A stretch of 48,270 bases of DNA from Citrobacter sp. Res13-Sevr-PEB04-36 (GCF_015672735.1 NZ_JADABY010000064.1:1-48270); one strand, 5' to 3'; positions 9,139 to 20,194 are shown, numbered from the stretch's first letter. Numbers and translations are program-made. Notes: generated by a model from the sequence alone, not told the origin.

Positions 9139-9567
9139 ATGCGTAACTACGATTTATCCCCGCTGCTGCGTCAATGGATCGGTTTCGACAAACTGGCCAA
9201 TACACTGCAAAACACCGGTGAAAGCCAGAGCTTCCCACCCTATAACATCGAAAAGAGCGACGATAACCACTATCGCATTACGCTTGCGTTAGCCGGTTTC
9301 CGTCAGGAAGATCTGGATATTCAGCTGGAAGGCACGCGTCTGACCGTGAAAGGTACGCCTGAGCAGCCGGAAAAAGAGACCAAGTGGCTGCATCAGGGAC
9401 TGGTGACACAATCCTTCAGCCTGAGCTTTACCCTGGCTGAAAATATGGAAGTCTCCGGTGCGAGCTTCACCAATGGTTTGTTGCACATCGATTTAATTCG
9501 CAACGAGCCAGAAACGGTTCCGCCACAGCGGATCGCCATCAGCGAACATCCCGCATTAAATAGCTAA
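9139..9567 (+). CDS. ibpB: Small heat-shock protein IbpB
   Basis: A 142-residue alpha-crystallin-domain chaperone (domain about residues 35-125), the partner of IbpA in hetero-oligomers on protein aggregates. It matches E. coli IbpB, including the C-terminal RIAIS motif and the end NPALNS-like HPALNS. I choose ATG 9139 (MRNYDLSP), eight bases behind GGAG; the ATG at 9133 is only two bases from it. Cotranscribed with ibpA from the sigma-32 promoter, with its own thermometer and a terminator after it. Confidence 0.96.
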   Translation: MRNYDLSPLLRQWIGFDKLANTLQNTGESQSFPPYNIEKSDDNHYRITLALAGFRQEDLDIQLEGTRLTVKGTPEQPEKETKWLHQGLVTQSFSLSFTLAENMEVSGASFTNGLLHIDLIRNEPETVPPQRIAISEHPALNS

Positions 9568-9571
9568 TTAG

Positions 9572-11353
<1,782 letters not shown>

Positions 11354-11360
11354 CACTGAC

Positions 11361-11392
11361 TTATCCGGCCTGCCTGCCTGTAGGCCGGATAA
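11361..11392. repeat. REP palindromic unit after yidE
   Basis: TTATCCGGCCT (11361-11371) is perfectly complementary to AGGCCGGATAA (11382-11392), and the flank AAGACGCAA is the usual tail of enterobacterial REP units. It sits just after the yidE stop, where REP units commonly protect mRNA ends. Confidence 0.85.
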
Positions 11393-11537
11393 GACGCAAT
11401 TCTCCATCCGGCACCATAAGGTGCGTCTCTCTTTTCTTTTGTCTCATCACATTACGTCCTCGTTCGTTTGAGAATCAGGTTCATACTCCTTAACTGTTCC
11501 GGTATAACGACCAGACAACAACATTGAAGGAGCCATA

Positions 11538-11885
11538 ATGAAGATTTCCCGCCTCGGAGAAGCGCCGGATTACCGCTTCTCGCTGGCAAATGAGCGTACG
11601 TTTTTGGCGTGGATCCGCACCGCGCTGGGGTTTCTGGCCGCCGGTGTGGGTCTTGATCAACTGGCACCGGATTTCGCCACGCCGGTCATTCGCGAACTGC
11701 TGGCGCTGCTGCTGTGCCTGTTTGCCGGCGGTCTGGCGATTTATGGCTACCTGCGCTGGTTGCGGAATGAAAAGGCCATGCGCCTGAAAGAGGACCTGCC
11801 ATACACGCATAGCCTGTTGATAATCAGTCTAATTTTGATGATTGTTGCGGTCATTGTGATGGGCCTGGTGCTGTATGCCGGATAG
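11538..11885 (+). CDS. yidH: DUF202 inner-membrane protein YidH
   Basis: A 115-residue protein with three predicted membrane helices and a conserved cytoplasmic N terminus (RFSLANERTFLAWIRTALGFLAAGVG), typical of DUF202. It equals E. coli YidH in length. The function is unknown. It opens a tight three-gene unit: its 3' end overlaps yidG by 11 bases. AAGGAGCC lies just upstream of the ATG. Confidence 0.9.
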   Translation: MKISRLGEAPDYRFSLANERTFLAWIRTALGFLAAGVGLDQLAPDFATPVIRELLALLLCLFAGGLAIYGYLRWLRNEKAMRLKEDLPYTHSLLIISLILMIVAVIVMGLVLYAG

Positions 11886-12237
11886 CCGTAAATCGCGACG
11901 TATCGCCGATCCGGGGCTGCAACCTGAACGTACCTCGCTGGCCTGGTTTCGCACCCTGCTGGGTTACGGCGCGTTAATAGCACTGGCGCTGAAACATAAC
12001 TGGCATCAGGCCGGCTTTATGTTTTGGGTGTCAATTGGGGTACTGGCAATTGTGGCGATAATCCTTTGGCGCTATACCCGGAGCCGAAACCTGATGGACG
12101 TCACGCATAGTGATTTTTCTGAATCTCGCGCGGTGTGTGACAAATTTATGATCTCCCTCGCGGTGTTATCTCTCGCAATACTGTTTGCTGTAACACACGT
12201 TCGCCAACTTATCGTATATATCGGGACTTTTGCATGA
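11875..12237 (+). CDS. yidG: DUF202 inner-membrane protein YidG
   Basis: A 120-residue paralogue of YidH with the same motif (LQPERTSLAWFRTLLGYGAL) and three predicted membrane helices. It matches E. coli YidG. Paired DUF202 proteins may act together, but no activity is established. It overlaps yidH by 11 bases and yidF by four (ATGA). Confidence 0.9.
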   Translation: MPDSRKSRRIADPGLQPERTSLAWFRTLLGYGALIALALKHNWHQAGFMFWVSIGVLAIVAIILWRYTRSRNLMDVTHSDFSESRAVCDKFMISLAVLSLAILFAVTHVRQLIVYIGTFA

Positions 12238-12764
12238 CAGGATGTGAGGACATGGATGTTAGTGAGGGAATGATTAAGGTGGTGGTAGATCACCAGAAAT
12301 GTCAGCATCCTAGTGATTTATATCGTAATTTACAACAAGCAGGCGTTCGTTCGGCGCAGTTTATTCCCCTGGTTGAACGCGATGAAAAAGGGTGTCCGAC
12401 TGCGGGTTCCGTTACAGCGGAAGACTGGGGACGGTTTTTAAATACGGTATTTGATATCTGGGTTCGTGAGGATATATCACGAATATCTATTCCGCTTTTT
12501 GATGAAACGTTGAATCGGTGGTGTGGCCGGACGGGACAAACCAATCGACAGACGCTTTCACAGATGAACGCGCGCTGCCAGTCATGTTCCCTGTTGCAAT
12601 TCTATCGTGGTGAGTGCCCTGCATATTGTGATGATAGCGGCAAGGGCGGACTGTGTGCAGGCTACCACGCTTTCTTTGACCACACAGCTCCGCATATGCG
12701 CGTTATGCGCGACCTGCTGAAACAGCACCGCTCACCGATGGAACTGATGGCGATGCTGCGTTAA
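12234..12764 (+). CDS. yidF: YidF, orphan SPASM-like iron-sulfur domain protein
   Basis: This 176-residue product corresponds to E. coli YidF, often labelled a putative regulator. From about residue 95 the sequence reads like the C-terminal SPASM domain of anaerobic sulfatase-maturating enzymes: CQSCSLLQFYRGECPAYC, then LCAGYHAFFDHTAPHMRVM. At least five cysteines are spaced to hold an iron-sulfur cluster. The radical-SAM core (CxxxCxxC) is absent, so it is not a complete maturase. I see no clear DNA-binding motif. The E. coli neighbour genes for a sulfatase (yidJ) are not in this window. The role is unknown. Confidence 0.75.
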   Translation: MTGCEDMDVSEGMIKVVVDHQKCQHPSDLYRNLQQAGVRSAQFIPLVERDEKGCPTAGSVTAEDWGRFLNTVFDIWVREDISRISIPLFDETLNRWCGRTGQTNRQTLSQMNARCQSCSLLQFYRGECPAYCDDSGKGGLCAGYHAFFDHTAPHMRVMRDLLKQHRSPMELMAMLR

Positions 12765-12776
12765 GGTCAACGGCGT

Positions 12777-14099
12777 TTAGCGCCCTTTCGCCAGGTACTG
12801 TGCCATTTCGGCTTCCGGCACCATGCCGCCGCCGGTGGCCCACACCAGGTGCGTGGCGTTATTAAGCTGCTCAGCACTGAAACCGTGCATTTGTTGATAG
12901 TCAGCTGACGCGCAAACGCGTTGCGGACCGGCCATACCCGCCAGAGCCGAAGGCTCAAGGCGAATCCCTTCCTCCTGCGCCAGCCAGCCCAGCATGTCGT
13001 ACATGGTCTGGTCATCAAGGGTGTACAGACCGTCGAGCAGACGCTCCATTGCGCGCCCCACAAAACCCGATGCACGGCCCACCGCCAGGCCATCTGCCGC
13101 CGTCAGGTTGTCGATGCCAATTTCTTGTACAGATATCTCATCGTGTAGCCCGGTATAAACCCCCAGCAACATGCACGGTGAATGAGTCGGCTCGGCAAAG
13201 AAGCAATGCACGTTGTCGCCGAACGCTAGTTTCAGACCAAACGCCACGCCGCCAGGGCCGCCGCCGACACCGCACGGTAGATAGACAAACAGTGGATGGT
13301 TGGTATCCACCACGCGACCCTGCTGTGCGAACTGTGCCTTCAGACGCTGCCCGGCTACAGCGTAACCCAGGAACAGCGTGCGGGAGTTTTCGTCGTCGAT
13401 AAAGAAGCAGTTCGGGTCAGACTCCGCCGCCTTGCGACCCTGTTCAACCGCCACGCCGTAATCTTCTTCGTACTCCACTACCGTCACGCCGTGGCTGCGC
13501 AGTTTGGCTTTTTTCCAGGCGCGGGCGTCAGCGGACATATGCACCGTCACCTTAAAGCCAATACGGGCGCTCATGATGCCGATCGACATCCCCAGGTTAC
13601 CGGTCGAGCCTACTGCGATGCTGTACTGGCTGAAGAACTGTTTAAACTCAGGCGAAAGCAGAATGCTGTAATCATCTTCCGTAGTCAGCAAACCGGCTTC
13701 CAGCGCCAGTTTTTCGGCGTGGGTCAGCACTTCATAAATACCGCCACGGGCTTTAATCGAGCCGGAGATCGGCAGGTGGCTGTCCTTCTTCAACAGAATT
13801 TCGCCATTGATGTTCTGGCCAAATTCTTTTTCCAGCCGCTTCTGCATGGCGGGAATGGCTGCCAGCTCAGATTCGATAATGCCGCCGGTGGCTGCGGTTT
13901 CCGGGAAGGCTTTCGCCAGGTACGGCGCAAAGCGCGCCAGACGGGCGTGAGCATCCTGAACGTCGTCTTCCGTCAGGCCAACATAGGGTAAACCTTCCGC
14001 AAGAGAGGTGGTGCCCGGGTTAAACCAGGTCGTTTCTTTCAGTGCGACCAGTTCCTCCACTAACGGATACTGGGCGATGAGTTTTTGCATTTTTTCCAT
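12777..14099 (-). CDS. dsdA: D-serine ammonia-lyase (dehydratase)
   Basis: A 440-residue PLP enzyme of fold type II that converts D-serine to pyruvate and ammonia in the cytoplasm, protecting against D-serine and using it as a nutrient. It matches E. coli DsdA. The PLP-binding Lys116 is visible in SGSIKARGG, and the phosphate-cradling glycines in [10 protein letters not shown] start at ATG 14099 ([12 protein letters not shown]); the 16 extra residues of a longer frame run into dsdX. It lies 17 bases behind dsdX in one operon and is normally induced by DsdC with D-serine. Confidence 0.95.
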   Translation of the reverse strand: MEKMQKLIAQYPLVEELVALKETTWFNPGTTSLAEGLPYVGLTEDDVQDAHARLARFAPYLAKAFPETAATGGIIESELAAIPAMQKRLEKEFGQNINGEILLKKDSHLPISGSIKARGGIYEVLTHAEKLALEAGLLTTEDDYSILLSPEFKQFFSQYSIAVGSTGNLGMSIGIMSARIGFKVTVHMSADARAWKKAKLRSHGVTVVEYEEDYGVAVEQGRKAAESDPNCFFIDDENSRTLFLGYAVAGQRLKAQFAQQGRVVDTNHPLFVYLPCGVGGGPGGVAFGLKLAFGDNVHCFFAEPTHSPCMLLGVYTGLHDEISVQEIGIDNLTAADGLAVGRASGFVGRAMERLLDGLYTLDDQTMYDMLGWLAQEEGIRLEPSALAGMAGPQRVCASADYQQMHGFSAEQLNNATHLVWATGGGMVPEAEMAQYLAKGR

Positions 14100-14116
14100 A
14101 GGACGTCTCTTTGCGC

Positions 14117-15453
14117 TTAGATGATAAAGGAAAGCAGGAATGTGCATGCCAGTGCAATCACCGACGCGATAAATGTCGCGGTCGTATAGTATTTAAACGT
14201 CTCATTCAGGGTAGCGCCGCAGTACTGCTTCACCAGCCAGAAGAGGGAATCTGTGACGATCGTGCAGCCAATCGCGCCGGAACCGATGGCAATGGCAATG
14301 ATCTCCGGGCTGACGTTGGGATAGAGCGGCAGCATGGGGCCACAATCGCCGTTGCGCCCATCATCGCCACCGTGGCAGAACCCACTGCCGCGTGCAGGAT
14401 CAGTGCCACCAGCCAGGCCAGCAGAATCGGGTGCATATGCATGTTGGAGAGGATAAGTGCCAGCGTATCCGCCAGTCCGCTGCTCTTCAGAATGGCGTTG
14501 AACGCGCCGCCCGCACCGATAATCAGCAGGATGTTGGCAATGGAGACAAAGCCATTTTCAGTATGGGTCAACAGTGCGCCCATGCCGATATGCTGGCGCA
14601 GACCGAGAATGTAATAGGCCACAAACACGGCGATAAACATGGCGGTGATCGGGTTGCCGATAAACTCCAGCAGCGTATATACCGCGCTGCCTTTCGCCAT
14701 ATTCAGTTCAGCGACGGTTTTCATCAGCATCAGGCCAATTGGCAGCAGCACGGTAAACAGCGTGGCCCCCAGCGACGGCAGCGTGTTTTCATCGCGAACC
14801 TTCAGGTCGGAAAACTCTGCCGGTACCGGTTTAAACGGCAGACGATTGCCTAGGAATTTCAGGTACAGTGGCCCGCCGATCAGTGATGCCATTAAACCCA
14901 CCAGTAAACCGTAGACAATCACGGTACCAATGTCCGCTCCCAGCTTATTGGCCACGAACAGGGCTGCCGGATGTGGCGGAACGACGCAGTGCACCGCCAT
15001 CAGCGCCGTACACAGTGGGATCGCCAGTTTCAGCAGCGAGGTATTGGTTTTTTTGGCGATGGAAAATGCCAACGGAATCAACAGCACCACGCCCACTTCA
15101 ACAAACAGCGTGATCCCGCAAATCAGGCCGACCAGCACCATAATGACGTCGGCGGAAAGCCAGCGACAGCGCTGAAGCGTCAGGCCGATGCGTTCTGCCG
15201 CGCCGGATACTTCCATCATTTTTCCGAGAATGGTTCCCAGACCGATAACCGCGGCAAGGAAGCCCAGCGTACCGCCGATGCCACTCTCAATGGCATTGAC
15301 CATATCCAGCGGCCCCATGCCCATCATCGTACCCACGAAGAAGCTGGCTAACAGCAGTGCCAGAAACGGGTGGAATTTGAACTTCACGATGGTCAAAACG
15401 ATCAACACGATGCTTATCAACAACGTGCTCACAACCCAGATTTGAGAGTGCAT
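14117..15453 (-). pseudogene. dsdX: D-serine permease DsdX, frameshifted
   Basis: The N-terminal frame (15453 down to 14230) matches E. coli DsdX, a 445-residue gluconate-permease-family (GntP) inner-membrane transporter, to the segment GATAIVAP. It then turns into an unrelated tail. The true C terminus (MLPLYPNVSPEIIAIAIGS to the end LLSFII) continues in the next frame, 14335 down to 14117. The whole span is 1337 bases, one fewer than 446 codons. A single base is missing around 14336-14341, where the plus strand reads ATGGGGCCAC. Either the gene is broken late, losing the last two or so helices, or this is a sequencing error at a short homopolymer. Confidence 0.88.
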
Positions 15454-15694
15454 ATCTCACCTTGCCCTGTGATTAACCTGACGTTATACCCTGGGTCTAT
15501 TGGACAAAATTAAGGCACATGCTGACAAACGATATAAATCTTCTTTCGCATGAGACAGATTGAATCAAAATGGTGATTTACGTCTAATAACGGCCTGATA
15601 ATGCGAGATGATTCACTCTGGTTCATCTTTGTGCTGATTTTTACAGCGTATTTTTTTACACTTTGGGGAAAGATTCAGCATGAAAGAGGTGAGT

Positions 15695-16621
15695 ATGGAT
15701 CCCGGACGCGAGGTCAGAAATCGACTGCTCAATGGCTGGCAGCTGTCAAAGCTTTATACTTTTGAAGTGGCGGCCAGGCATCAGTCGTTTGCGCTGGCGG
15801 CAGATGAACTGTCGTTAAGTCCCAGCGCCGTCAGTCACCGAATTAATCAGCTGGAAGAGGAGTTGGGCATCCAGCTGTTTGTCCGCTCACATCGCAAAGT
15901 TGAACTCACCCACGAAGGCAAACGGGTGTTCTGGGCGCTGAAATCCTCGCTGGATACGCTCAACCAGGAAATTCTCGACATCAAAAATCAGGAGCTGTCC
16001 GGGACGCTCACCGTCTACTCGCGGCCCTCCATCGCCCAGTGTTGGCTAGTTCCGGCTCTCGGTGACTTTACCCGCCGCTACCCGTCGATTTCCCTGACCA
16101 TGCTGACCGGGAATGATAACGTCAATATGCAGCGTGCCGGGGTCGACCTGGCCATCTATTTTGACGACGCGCCGTCTGCGCAATTGACGCATCATTTTTT
16201 GATGGATGAAGAGATTCTGCCGGTGTGCAGCCCGGATTATGCCCGCCGCCATGATCTTACCGGCTCGCGGGTGAATCTGTCGCACTGCACGTTGCTGCAT
16301 GACAGGCAGGCGTGGAGTAATGATTCCGGGACCGATGAGTGGCACAGCTGGGCGCAGCATTTTACGGTGAATTTGCCGACATCATCGGGCATTGGCTTCG
16401 ATCGTTCTGATTTAGCGGTGATTGCGGCCATGAATCATATCGGCGTGGCGATGGGGCGCAAACGGCTGGTGCAAAAACGACTCGACAGTGGAGAACTGGT
16501 TGCCCCCTTTGGCAATATGGCGCTGAAATGCCATCAGCACTATTACATCACCACGCTACCCGGCAGGCAGTGGCCGAAAATTGAGGCGTTTATTGGCTGG
16601 CTGCAGGAGCAGGTAAAATAA
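15695..16621 (+). CDS. dsdC: LysR-type activator of the D-serine genes
   Basis: A 308-residue LysR-type regulator divergent from dsdXA. The helix-turn-helix is at about residues 18-70 (FEVAARHQSFALAADELSLS, then PSAVSHRINQLE). The substrate-binding effector domain follows from about 95 and includes the conserved SRPSIAQCWLVPALGDF. It matches E. coli DsdC closely. I start at ATG 15695 (MDPGREVRNRLL), which has AGAGGTG just upstream and aligns with the E. coli N terminus; an ATG at 15680 adds five residues. It activates dsdXA in the presence of D-serine. The 241-base divergent gap should hold its sites, but I could not name one firmly. Confidence 0.94.
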   Translation: MDPGREVRNRLLNGWQLSKLYTFEVAARHQSFALAADELSLSPSAVSHRINQLEEELGIQLFVRSHRKVELTHEGKRVFWALKSSLDTLNQEILDIKNQELSGTLTVYSRPSIAQCWLVPALGDFTRRYPSISLTMLTGNDNVNMQRAGVDLAIYFDDAPSAQLTHHFLMDEEILPVCSPDYARRHDLTGSRVNLSHCTLLHDRQAWSNDSGTDEWHSWAQHFTVNLPTSSGIGFDRSDLAVIAAMNHIGVAMGRKRLVQKRLDSGELVAPFGNMALKCHQHYYITTLPGRQWPKIEAFIGWLQEQVK

Positions 16622-16724
16622 TCGAGGTGAGCCTCGAATATTTTTACGCTTTCTCTCTACACCCGGCGTCAGAAATTATGCTAAATACGTGAATTACACC
16701 TGATGATTTGCCTAAGGACACACC

Positions 16725-17786
16725 GTGTTAAAGCCGCTTGTTTCCCTGTTGTTGGTCGCCTGCACTACCGTCTATGCGGCACAACCTCCGCTGACGGCGG
16801 CGCACTATGCACAGCAGTTGGGCGTAGGGATGGATGTGGACTGGGCGCGCACAGAACGGGGTATCCGCGAGTTCGACCCGCTGGTGGTACGGGACTTTCA
16901 GGCGAAGGGGATCGCCCACGTACGTATTCGTGTTGTCGGAGAGCCAACGGAGGCCCGGCTTATCCATCTGCGTAAGCTGGTGGAAGCCTGCGAGCATTAT
17001 GGCGTGATCCCGATTATTGCTTATCAGGCGGATGAATATAAAAAAGACCCCAGTGCCAGCAACGAAAAAGAGGTGATTAACTGGTGGGTGGCAGTGGCGC
17101 ATTACTTTGGTCAAGGCTCGCCGTTACTGGGTTTTGACCTGATCTACGAACCTGCGGATAAGCTTAATCATAATCAGGTGTCGCTCAATCGGGTGTATGA
17201 CAAAACGATTCGCATGATTCACGCCATCTATCCCCAGCGCATGATTTTTGTCGCACCACGCCTGCGCGCCGCGCCGGAAGAGTTGTCGAACCTGAAGTTG
17301 CCGCCACAAAGTCAGAACAACGTGCTGGCCGAGTGGCATATCTTCCCGTGGGGGCCGTTAAAAAATAACGGTAAGTATCCGTGGACGTCGGGTACGGCGG
17401 CAGAAAAGGCGGCGATTCGCGTCCGCATTAATAGCGCCGTTCACTGGCAGCAGAAGACCGGCCATGTCAGTTGGGTTGGTGGATGGGCGCCGGGAGAGAC
17501 GATCAAAAATGGGTCTTCTGCTGCACAGATGGCGTTTGCCCGCTTTATGGCCTGTGAACTGAAGAAAGCGAAAATTCCCTACGCTATTAATACAGATACG
17601 CAGTTTTATGATGGCGAGGAAGGGGCCTGGCGTCCGGCGCTGGAGCCGCTACTGAATACGATGATTGCGCCTGAATGTGACAAGCCTGGCGAAAAACCGG
17701 GCCATCACACGCTTAAACCGCCTGCTCCTGATGAGACACGCGTGACGCCAGCGGCAACCAGCAGATCAGAATCAATACACCCATAA
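16725..17786 (+). CDS. Secreted GH5-like (cellulase-fold) protein
   Basis: This 353-residue protein starts at GTG 16725 with a signal peptide (LKPLVSLLLVACTTVYA, cleaved near residue 19). The body resembles glycoside hydrolase family 5 barrels: the early conserved Arg (AHVRIRVVG), the acid/base region (FDLIYEPAD, with Glu), and a His-aromatic site (EWHIFPWGP). The strand that normally carries the nucleophile as GEFG reads WVGGWAPG here, so the expected glutamate seems absent. The proline-rich tail from about residue 318 overlaps the convergent emrD end by 74 bases. The substrate is unknown. It may be an inactive or diverged member. Confidence 0.6.
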   Translation: MLKPLVSLLLVACTTVYAAQPPLTAAHYAQQLGVGMDVDWARTERGIREFDPLVVRDFQAKGIAHVRIRVVGEPTEARLIHLRKLVEACEHYGVIPIIAYQADEYKKDPSASNEKEVINWWVAVAHYFGQGSPLLGFDLIYEPADKLNHNQVSLNRVYDKTIRMIHAIYPQRMIFVAPRLRAAPEELSNLKLPPQSQNNVLAEWHIFPWGPLKNNGKYPWTSGTAAEKAAIRVRINSAVHWQQKTGHVSWVGGWAPGETIKNGSSAAQMAFARFMACELKKAKIPYAINTDTQFYDGEEGAWRPALEPLLNTMIAPECDKPGEKPGHHTLKPPAPDETRVTPAATSRSESIHP

Positions 17787-18897
17787 GGGTCATCAGCAGA
17801 CCCAGGCTGGCCTGACCGGTCTGAGGCAGCATCGCGGAAAGCCACGCCAGCACGCCGGAACCAATATTTTGTAACCCCCCCACCAACGCCCCGGCGGTAC
17901 CAGCCAGGAATGGGAAAGGTTCCATCGCGCCGCTGGTAGCGAGCGGGAACAGCATTCCGGCACCGAAGAAGAACAGCGCGGCGGGAATCAGTAACGTCCA
18001 GACGTTCATCACGTCAAACAGGCCAGGGATCCACATCATCAAACCAGCTGACAAACAGCTAATGACCGATTGCCACATCAGCGTTGAGAAGCGCTTGTTC
18101 GGGCGACCGGCGAACCACGCCCCGAAAAACGCCGCCGGGATCGGCAGAATAAACAGGATACTGACCGCCATGCTGCTTAAGCCTAATCCTGCGCCCAGCA
18201 GTACCCCTGAGCAGGCTTCGAAGACGGCTACACCCGCAAGGCCACCGATCAGCATCAGTACGTAACAGGTGAATGCGCCGTTGCCAAACAGGGTTTTGTA
18301 GCTGGCGATCAGACGTGGACGCGGCGCACCTGCAGGGCGCGTTTCTGGCATCCAGCGCGCCATGCTAAACGTCACGCCCGCGCACAGAATCAACAGGAAA
18401 ATATAGCAGGCGCGCCAGTTCCATATCGTGTCCAGCACGCCGCCAATCAGCGGTGCTAACAGTGGGCTGACAAGAATACCCATATTTAACAAACTATTAG
18501 CATGACGCAGTTGGGTGCCCTCATACAGATCACGCGGTAAGGTTCGTGCCATCACACCGCCGACGCCCGTTCCCATCCCCTGCATGGCGCTGGCGATAAT
18601 CAGTACCGTCAGGCTATGGGTAGTAATGGCGACCAGCGTAGCCAGCATAAAAATAGACATTCCGGTGAGGATTACTGGACGGCGCCCTACGCGGTCGGAA
18701 AGAGGTCCGTAAACCAACTGCGACACACCGTAGGTTAGCAGGTAGGCCGCCATTACGCTTTGTACCGCCCCTTCGCGAACGTTGAGTTCACGCGCCATAT
18801 CGGCAATGGCGGGGATATAAATGGTTTGTGCCATCTGGCCTACCGCCACCAGGAGTACCAACATCAACAACAAATTGACGCTTCTATGCCTTTTCAT
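17713..18897 (-). CDS. emrD: Multidrug efflux MFS transporter EmrD
   Basis: A 394-residue, 12-helix major facilitator of the drug:H+ antiporter-1 type, the same length as E. coli EmrD and closely matching it. The loop motif A (YGPLSDRVGRRPVIL) lies between helices 2 and 3, and the helix-5 drug antiporter motif is seen in GILVSPLLAPLIGG. It exports amphipathic compounds and uncouplers across the inner membrane. It is transcribed alone. Its 3' end overlaps the tail of the GH5-like gene on the other strand. Confidence 0.94.
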   Translation of the reverse strand: MKRHRSVNLLLMLVLLVAVGQMAQTIYIPAIADMARELNVREGAVQSVMAAYLLTYGVSQLVYGPLSDRVGRRPVILTGMSIFMLATLVAITTHSLTVLIIASAMQGMGTGVGGVMARTLPRDLYEGTQLRHANSLLNMGILVSPLLAPLIGGVLDTIWNWRACYIFLLILCAGVTFSMARWMPETRPAGAPRPRLIASYKTLFGNGAFTCYVLMLIGGLAGVAVFEACSGVLLGAGLGLSSMAVSILFILPIPAAFFGAWFAGRPNKRFSTLMWQSVISCLSAGLMMWIPGLFDVMNVWTLLIPAALFFFGAGMLFPLATSGAMEPFPFLAGTAGALVGGLQNIGSGVLAWLSAMLPQTGQASLGLLMTLMGVLILICWLPLASRVSHQEQAV

Positions 18898-19083
18898 TTC
18901 GCTGATTACTTTTAAAAAAGAGAAAAAATAAGAATAAGGTGCTGCACATTCCCGTAAATGCGCGTGGAATCTACCACATTAAAAAAAGAAGACCACATTG
19001 ATCACTATAAAGGAAAAAGGAGGAGCGGCAGGAAATGTAAACAAAAAACGGCAATAAATGTTGCCGGAATGCGCACCCTACGA

Positions 19084-19917
19084 TCAGGATAAACGTAATA
19101 ATATTGCCCCGGCGGCAATCCCCGCAGCGGCGATAAGGCGTATTCCTGCGACCTTTTCTTTAAGCAGCAGCCAGGCGAGCAGGGCACCAAACAAGATGGA
19201 AGTTTCTCGCAGTGCGGCGACTACCGCCAGCGGGGCCTGCGTCATCGCCCACAGCGCCAGACCGTAAGAGCCCATAGTGCCGATGCCGCCCAAAATGCCT
19301 TTCTTCCATTGCTGCGCCAAATAGCGTGATGACTCCCGGCGTCGGGCGATCATCGCCCAGGTGAGCAGACAGGATCCGTTGAGAAAGAAGGTCCACAGCG
19401 TATAGCCCAGCGCGGTTTCTGAGAGTCGTACTCCGGTGCCATCCACCAGCGTATAGCCAGCGATAAAACAGGCGTTAATTAACGCCAAAACAATTCCCCG
19501 CTGCGAGCTGCTGCGCCCGTTAAACGCCATGCCGAGGATCGCCATACAGATGGTGGCGATACCTACCCAGGCGAGCATTGACAGGCTATCGCCGAGAAAC
19601 AGAACGCTGATGATCGCGACCAGAAGCGGGGCAGTACCGCGCATTAAGGGATAGGTCTGGCTCATGTCCGAAACCTGATAGGTTTTGGCGACCAGCACGG
19701 TATACACCACCTGTAATGCGGTTGAGACCGCTAAGTACGGCAAGCTGGCTGCAGAGGGATGAGGTGCAAAAGGCAGGCATATCAACGCCATGACCGCCGC
19801 CGATCCGCTGACGCTGATGGCGGAGTACAGCTTATCGTTTCCTGCTTTTACGATGGCATTCCAGCTGGCATGGAGCAGTGCGGCGAACAGTAAAATGCAG
19901 AAAACAGAAAGCGTCAT
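19084..19917 (-). CDS. DMT-superfamily (EamA) transporter
   Basis: A 277-residue membrane protein from ATG 19917 (MTLSVFCILLFAALLHASWN), or 286 residues from an upstream in-frame ATG at 19944. About ten hydrophobic helices form two EamA repeats, recognisable by LMRGTAPLLVAIISVLFLGD in the first half and ALRETSILFGALLAWLLLKE in the second. Both are the typical re-entrant ends of DMT exporters. The substrate cannot be told. It lies between emrD and the tisB/istR locus. The 186 bases between it and emrD hold no gene that I can see. Confidence 0.8.
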   Translation of the reverse strand: MTLSVFCILLFAALLHASWNAIVKAGNDKLYSAISVSGSAAVMALICLPFAPHPSAASLPYLAVSTALQVVYTVLVAKTYQVSDMSQTYPLMRGTAPLLVAIISVLFLGDSLSMLAWVGIATICMAILGMAFNGRSSSQRGIVLALINACFIAGYTLVDGTGVRLSETALGYTLWTFFLNGSCLLTWAMIARRRESSRYLAQQWKKGILGGIGTMGSYGLALWAMTQAPLAVVAALRETSILFGALLAWLLLKEKVAGIRLIAAAGIAAGAILLRLS

Positions 19918-19990
19918 GGCGGTCTTCGTCCCTGGGTGTGTCATAAAAACGTAACATATTGGCGCGGCGCACGCACCAGGGCAACGGTGA

Positions 19991-20016
19991 AAGGGGAGTG
20001 GTTACCCACTCCCCTT
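19991..20016 (-). terminator. Probable terminator of the tisB mRNA
   Basis: AAGGGGAGTGG (19991-20001) and CCACTCCCCTT (20006-20016) form a perfect 11-pair stem with a four-base loop. It lies 20 bases after the tisB stop on the minus strand. The T run after it is short (TTT), so it may be a weak or processed end. Confidence 0.7.
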
Positions 20017-20036
20017 CGGTGCGACTTGAATCTGAA

Positions 20037-20126
20037 TTATTTAATGTACTTCAGAACAGCATCAAGCAGTTGCAGTGCAGCAACAATGAGTTTCAGGATA
20101 AGAATGGTGATATCCACGAGGCTCAT
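20037..20126 (-). CDS. tisB: SOS-induced membrane toxin TisB
   Basis: A 29-residue peptide reading MSLVDITILILKL, then IVAALQLLDAVLKYIK. It differs from E. coli TisB by only a few residues. It is a single amphipathic membrane helix. In E. coli it inserts in the inner membrane, collapses the proton gradient and promotes persister formation after DNA damage. AAGGAG lies eleven bases before the ATG. The upstream leader carries the complement of the IstR antitoxin RNA, and a LexA box lies about 205 bases upstream. It is too short for usual gene finders. Confidence 0.95.
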   Translation of the reverse strand: MSLVDITILILKLIVAALQLLDAVLKYIK

Positions 20127-20194
20127 ACGCTCTCCTTTTGGTACAAGGAGCACGATGCTGGCGTACCTCGCCGCTGCCTGTTGCCAGCACCTTT

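Noticed and set aside
13296-13991. Open frame of 231 codons on the plus strand
   Set aside because: It lies wholly opposite dsdA, which is conserved and has its PLP motifs. The translation shows low-complexity, His- and Arg-rich sequence typical of an antisense shadow.
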